Of a stretch of DNA of 64,000 nucleotides, positions 61,140 to 64,000 are shown piece after piece. This stretch comes from Desmodus rotundus (Eukaryota > Chordata > Mammalia > Chiroptera > Phyllostomidae), in NCBI RefSeq assembly GCF_022682495.2, contig NC_071397.1, positions 30,953,427 through 31,017,426 of the forward strand, given 5' to 3'. The notes below the pieces were generated by a model. That model worked only from the letters and a program-made list of their open reading frames with translations, made no database searches and was not told where the DNA came from. The position numbers and the translations under genes were made by a program. Each line of letters starts with the position of its first letter. The stretch's first letter is position 1.

Positions 61140-61931
61140 TTGCCCATCAATCTTCCATGGTTCCTGAAATTTTCAAGCATAATTTATTCATTTGAGAAAA
61201 AAGTACGGTAACGTAATTCTGATAAATTAGTACAATCTGGGAACATAGACAATACGTTTTAATAGAAAAGAGCTAACAGAAAAATGAAACTATCAGCCTA
61301 AAGCAGGTGAATTTGAAGAGCTGAAACAGGAAAGCGAGATGAAGTTTGTGTGGAGGAGACAGAGCATCAGGGACAAAGAAGGGGGAGGGACATGGTGGTT
61401 TGGTTTGGTTTTGTTTGCTTCATTAGCAGTCTTTCCTAGACTCATTAAGTCATAGCAAAGATACGTCTATTTGTTGAAATCCCAAAGGAAAACTAGAATA
61501 GATAATGCTTTCATTTTTTAAAACTTTTCACGTGGCAAATTTAGAGTATCCATTTTTAATAAAAATGTTTCCTCAAGAATGTATAAAAACGTCTCATTTA
61601 TTTAAATATTTTAGTTTTTCTGAAAGTAACATAGTAACTATTTACAAAATTGGTAACATTTACCTCCCATGGACAGCATTGGTTTCTTTTCTTTGTACTA
61701 TCTTTGAGAAAGTTCATAGCTTCCTCTGTTATATCGTTATAAGCTACATCTAGTAAATATTTAGGGTTGGTGATGTGATCTTAAAATATGCATAGTTGTA
61801 GAACTACTTCTCAACTGGATTTCCCCCCTAAAAATCTGCCCGGATTATTTCAAAATAAATTAGATTTAGCATTTCAGTTATGCTAACCTGTAATTTATGG
61901 ATGCATATATGTTTTTACTTTGTAAATATAG

Positions 61932-62167
61932 TTCATTTACCCCTAAAATGCAAGGCAGACGGATGGGGACTTCAGGAAGAGCCATCACGAAGAGCACCAG
62001 TGTGAGTGGAGAGATGTACACACTGGAGCATACTGATGGCAGTCAGTCGGACACGGCCGTGGGTACAGTGGGAGCAGGCGGAAAGAAACGGAGATCGAGC
62101 CTGAGTGCCAAAGTGGTCGCCATAGTGTCTCGAAGGAGTAGAAGCACATCCCAACTAAGCCACACAG
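61932..62167 (+). CDS. RIMS1: RIMS1 exon before C2B, basic/serine-rich, 236 nt, phase 2 to 1
   Basis: The last exon in the window. It encodes SFTPKMQGRRMGTSGRAITK, then STSVSGEMYTLEHTDGSQSD, TAVGTVGAGGKKRRSSLSAK and VVAIVSRRSRSTSQLSHT. This is RIM1, not RIM2, by SLSAKVVAIVSRRSRS. The acceptor ttttactttgtaaatatag|T is A-rich near the AG. The donor CACAG|gtgagt is strong. KKRRSS (62083-62100) is a textbook basic-directed serine site, and SRRSRSTS follows (inference about phosphorylation). His in QLSHT is Gln in human as I recall. The trailing G must be completed by the next exon, which is not in the remaining 1.8 kb. The C2B domain, which binds PIP2 and liprin, should follow downstream. Confidence 0.97.
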
Positions 62168-64000
62168 GTGAGTGAAGTGAATTCAACTTAAACATCTCAA
62201 GTTCTTGCCAGAGAAACAAAAACGGACCTTCGGGTTTGTGATGGGATTGTGGAGTGTACTCATTCTTCTTTGCAAAGGAAGTTTATTATTTTTGTCTCTG
62301 GAAATCTCTTACATGTATGGGTTTATTATTTTTCTCTATACAGCTGTCTTATCAAGATATCATTGTCAATCAGTACTGTGGTCAGATATTTTCCTTTTAA
62401 GTTAAAAAAATTAAAGTCATGTTTACAAATATGCAAGGAAATGCAAAGAAGTATTAAAGATCCAAATTGGTTTCTGTGCAAGAAAAGCAACAGGATTCTT
62501 CTTTTCAAAATGTTCCACAATACAATTGCTTACAATGTTGGCTCTATCTATATTATTACAGAAAAGAAGGTCAGTTGTGCAACTTAAAATATAGTTTTTA
62601 TGGTATTGTGTGAATATAATAACTGAACTGTCATTGTTAGATTTTCAATGCAAGTAAAAACCCCATGGTTATTTTTACTTTACAAAAATGGGTCAGTGGA
62701 TTTTTACAAAGAATGTTTTAATACAAAATTGGGTTTCAAATATTTTTCTTCTGCTTATAAATCTTGAAAGCTTTATATCCTCAAGGTATTTAGGAAAAAA
62801 GCAAACAGAAAGGAGGGTTTTTTCTGTATTAAAAATATTTTAAAATGAATAAGATTATATAACATTTCGTCAGACATACTAGCAGTTCATTACTGTGCTC
62901 AGTACTACGGAAAGTGAAAGGTAAGAGAAATACTGAACTCATTTCACCCGTCAGCACTTGTTTTCCTGTTGTAACCATTGGCGCCGTTTTTGTTCTTTAA
63001 CAGCAAAAGTTCTTGTTGCAAAATTTACTTATACCATGAAATTCTTTTTATAGTTGACTTGGCATCCCAGAAAGTACCTTTTTAAAATTATGCATGCTAC
63101 TGGACAAATTGACAAGTAAATTAGAGGTAGGAAATTCTGAGCCATTCAAAAAATTGAACTAGTACATGCAGCTATTTATCTAAACAGAGGTTTGTCTTTC
63201 TGAAAATCAGAGGTTTAGAACAAAGCTAGGTCAGCTGACATCTGTGTGACAGATCTGCCTCCATGGCATCCCAACAGGATGAGATGTTCGTTGTGCTGGA
63301 GAATCGTTTGTCTTCATTAGGTCAGGTTTCTTCCTTAGAAGTCGGAGGCATTTTTTCATTGTTTTATTTGCTTTGCTTTATTTTTGATGGTGACGCTTCT
63401 CGGGTTTTGGTGTCAATGTAATGATGCTTTACAGTGTGGGGTGTGGATAGCCTTATGCCATCAGATTTCAAAATCCCTCATTATGTATATGAAGTGGAAA
63501 TGTCCTTTGAGGTCATTTTAGAAAACCAGTGTTTCCTGTGTGAGAATCTGCAGGTTTAGGAGACGATATGCTTCTTCCTCCAACTTTCTACACAATTTTT
63601 TTATTTTTCTCCTCTAGTTACTCCCCCCTCTGTCAGTCACCAGTTGAGTAGAATTATGTTTTTGTAGAACAAAATACAACAATAACTTGATAGAAGCTGT
63701 ACTTGTGGCACAGCTTTGTAAGTAAAAGTTCAAAGGATTGTCATTGAAATACCCAGCCCCGTTGCTTTATTTATTTAAATGTTATTCCAGTAACGTTCAT
63801 TGTTGAATTTCAAATACCTACCTTCCCAAAGTTGTACTGTTAGTAACTTGCACGGAATACCCTCCTTTAGAGATTAGGTTGCAATGTATGGGAACCAAAG
63901 GGATGTTAGATTACAAAGGCAAGAAAACAAAACAGTTTTGTTCCACAGTGACTCAGTGAATGAACTTTGACTTTATTTTTCTAGAACCCTTTTCTTTTCT
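62168..64000 (+). other. RIMS1: RIMS1 intron, 5' part, to the window end
   Basis: It starts gtgagt. No exon, repeat or RNA gene was recognised in the 1,833 bases. The next RIM1 exon as remembered (starting near SGHKKLKSTIQRS) does not occur here, so the intron continues beyond the window. Confidence 0.8.

Larger units (their letters stand above)
45810..61931 (+). other. RIMS1: RIMS1 intron (16,122 nt), rich in young retroelements
   Basis: The largest intron in the window. It holds a hAT-type relic (about 46130-46300), Ves SINEs (48394-48593 and 50006-50221), a HAL1 (50879-53540), L1 pieces (about 55555-55885, 56234-58456 and 58795-59250), a mariner derivative (60169-60730) and a TTGG run (61114-61139). 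Stretches with nothing recognisable: 46350-48390, 48600-49985, 50240-50870, 53680-55550, 59260-60160 and 60740-61900. Confidence 0.8.
1..64000 (+). other. RIMS1: RIMS1 gene body, internal part (both ends outside the window)
   Basis: Nine + strand exons join into one open frame that reads as the linker between the C2A and C2B domains of RIM1. RIM1 is a large scaffold of the presynaptic active zone: its N-terminal zinc finger binds Rab3 and Munc13, its PDZ domain binds calcium channels and ELKS, its linker binds RIM-BP, and its C2B domain binds PIP2 and liprin (family knowledge). Seen here: all introns obey GT-AG and phases match at each junction (2,2,2,2,2,1,0,2, then 1 at the last donor). RIM1 rather than RIM2 is indicated by EERTRQMKMKVHRF in the exon at 39466 and SAKVVAIVSRRSRS in the exon at 61932; as I recall, RIM2 differs at both places. 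No promoter, first exon, last exon or poly(A) site is in the window. Confidence 0.93.

Noticed and set aside
1..64000. tRNA, rRNA, CRISPR array, operon or prophage signals
   Set aside because: None seen. The tRNA-like parts are Ves SINE heads, and the sequence is a mammalian intron-rich gene.

Overview
The window is a piece of a mammalian nuclear genome, most likely a bat of the Yangochiroptera. It lies wholly inside one gene on the + strand, RIMS1 (RIM1, the Rab3-interacting active-zone scaffold). The bat call rests on three tRNA-derived SINEs of the Ves type (two with clear target-site duplications), a HAL1 (half-L1) element, a young 5'-truncated L1, and mariner-type DNA transposons. No bacterial, phage, CRISPR, rRNA or tRNA gene was found.

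Nine coding exons can be placed to the base from reading frame, AG/GT boundaries and recognisable RIM1 sequence: 3530-3643, 4099-4188, 11145-11228, 17836-17907, 24421-24603, 25631-25743, 39466-39578, 45643-45809 and 61932-62167. Together they hold 1172 coding bases, with no stop codon and continuous phase across every junction. They encode the serine/arginine-rich linker between the C2A and C2B domains of RIM1. Neither C2 domain, the zinc finger nor the PDZ domain is present, so both ends of the gene lie outside the window. The first five exons all start and end in phase 2 and have lengths divisible by three. Any of them can be skipped without changing frame, which fits the known heavy alternative splicing of this linker. 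The sixth exon carries the RxLPxxP motif through which RIM binds the SH3 domains of RIM-binding proteins.

About 98 percent of the window is intron or other non-coding sequence. Old repeats (MIR, L2, L1M and hAT-type relics) are scattered through it. Younger insertions are a Ves SINE in the intron at 11229-17835; a 135-base L1 tail and a mariner MITE in the intron at 17908-24420; a 568-base mariner deletion derivative in the intron at 25744-39465; L1 pieces in the intron at 39579-45642; and a cluster in the 16.1 kb intron at 45810-61931. That cluster holds two Ves SINEs, a 2.66 kb HAL1, a 2.2 kb L1 with a perfect 16-base target-site duplication, and a second mariner copy.

I found no sign of an undescribed biological system. 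The most useful second-look items are the block of frame-neutral cassette exons, two CpG-rich exon-like patches of unknown origin inside introns, the near full-length HAL1, and the matched pair of mariner deletion derivatives. Protein comparisons to human RIM1 and RIM2 and repeat-family names come from memory of those families, not from a search.
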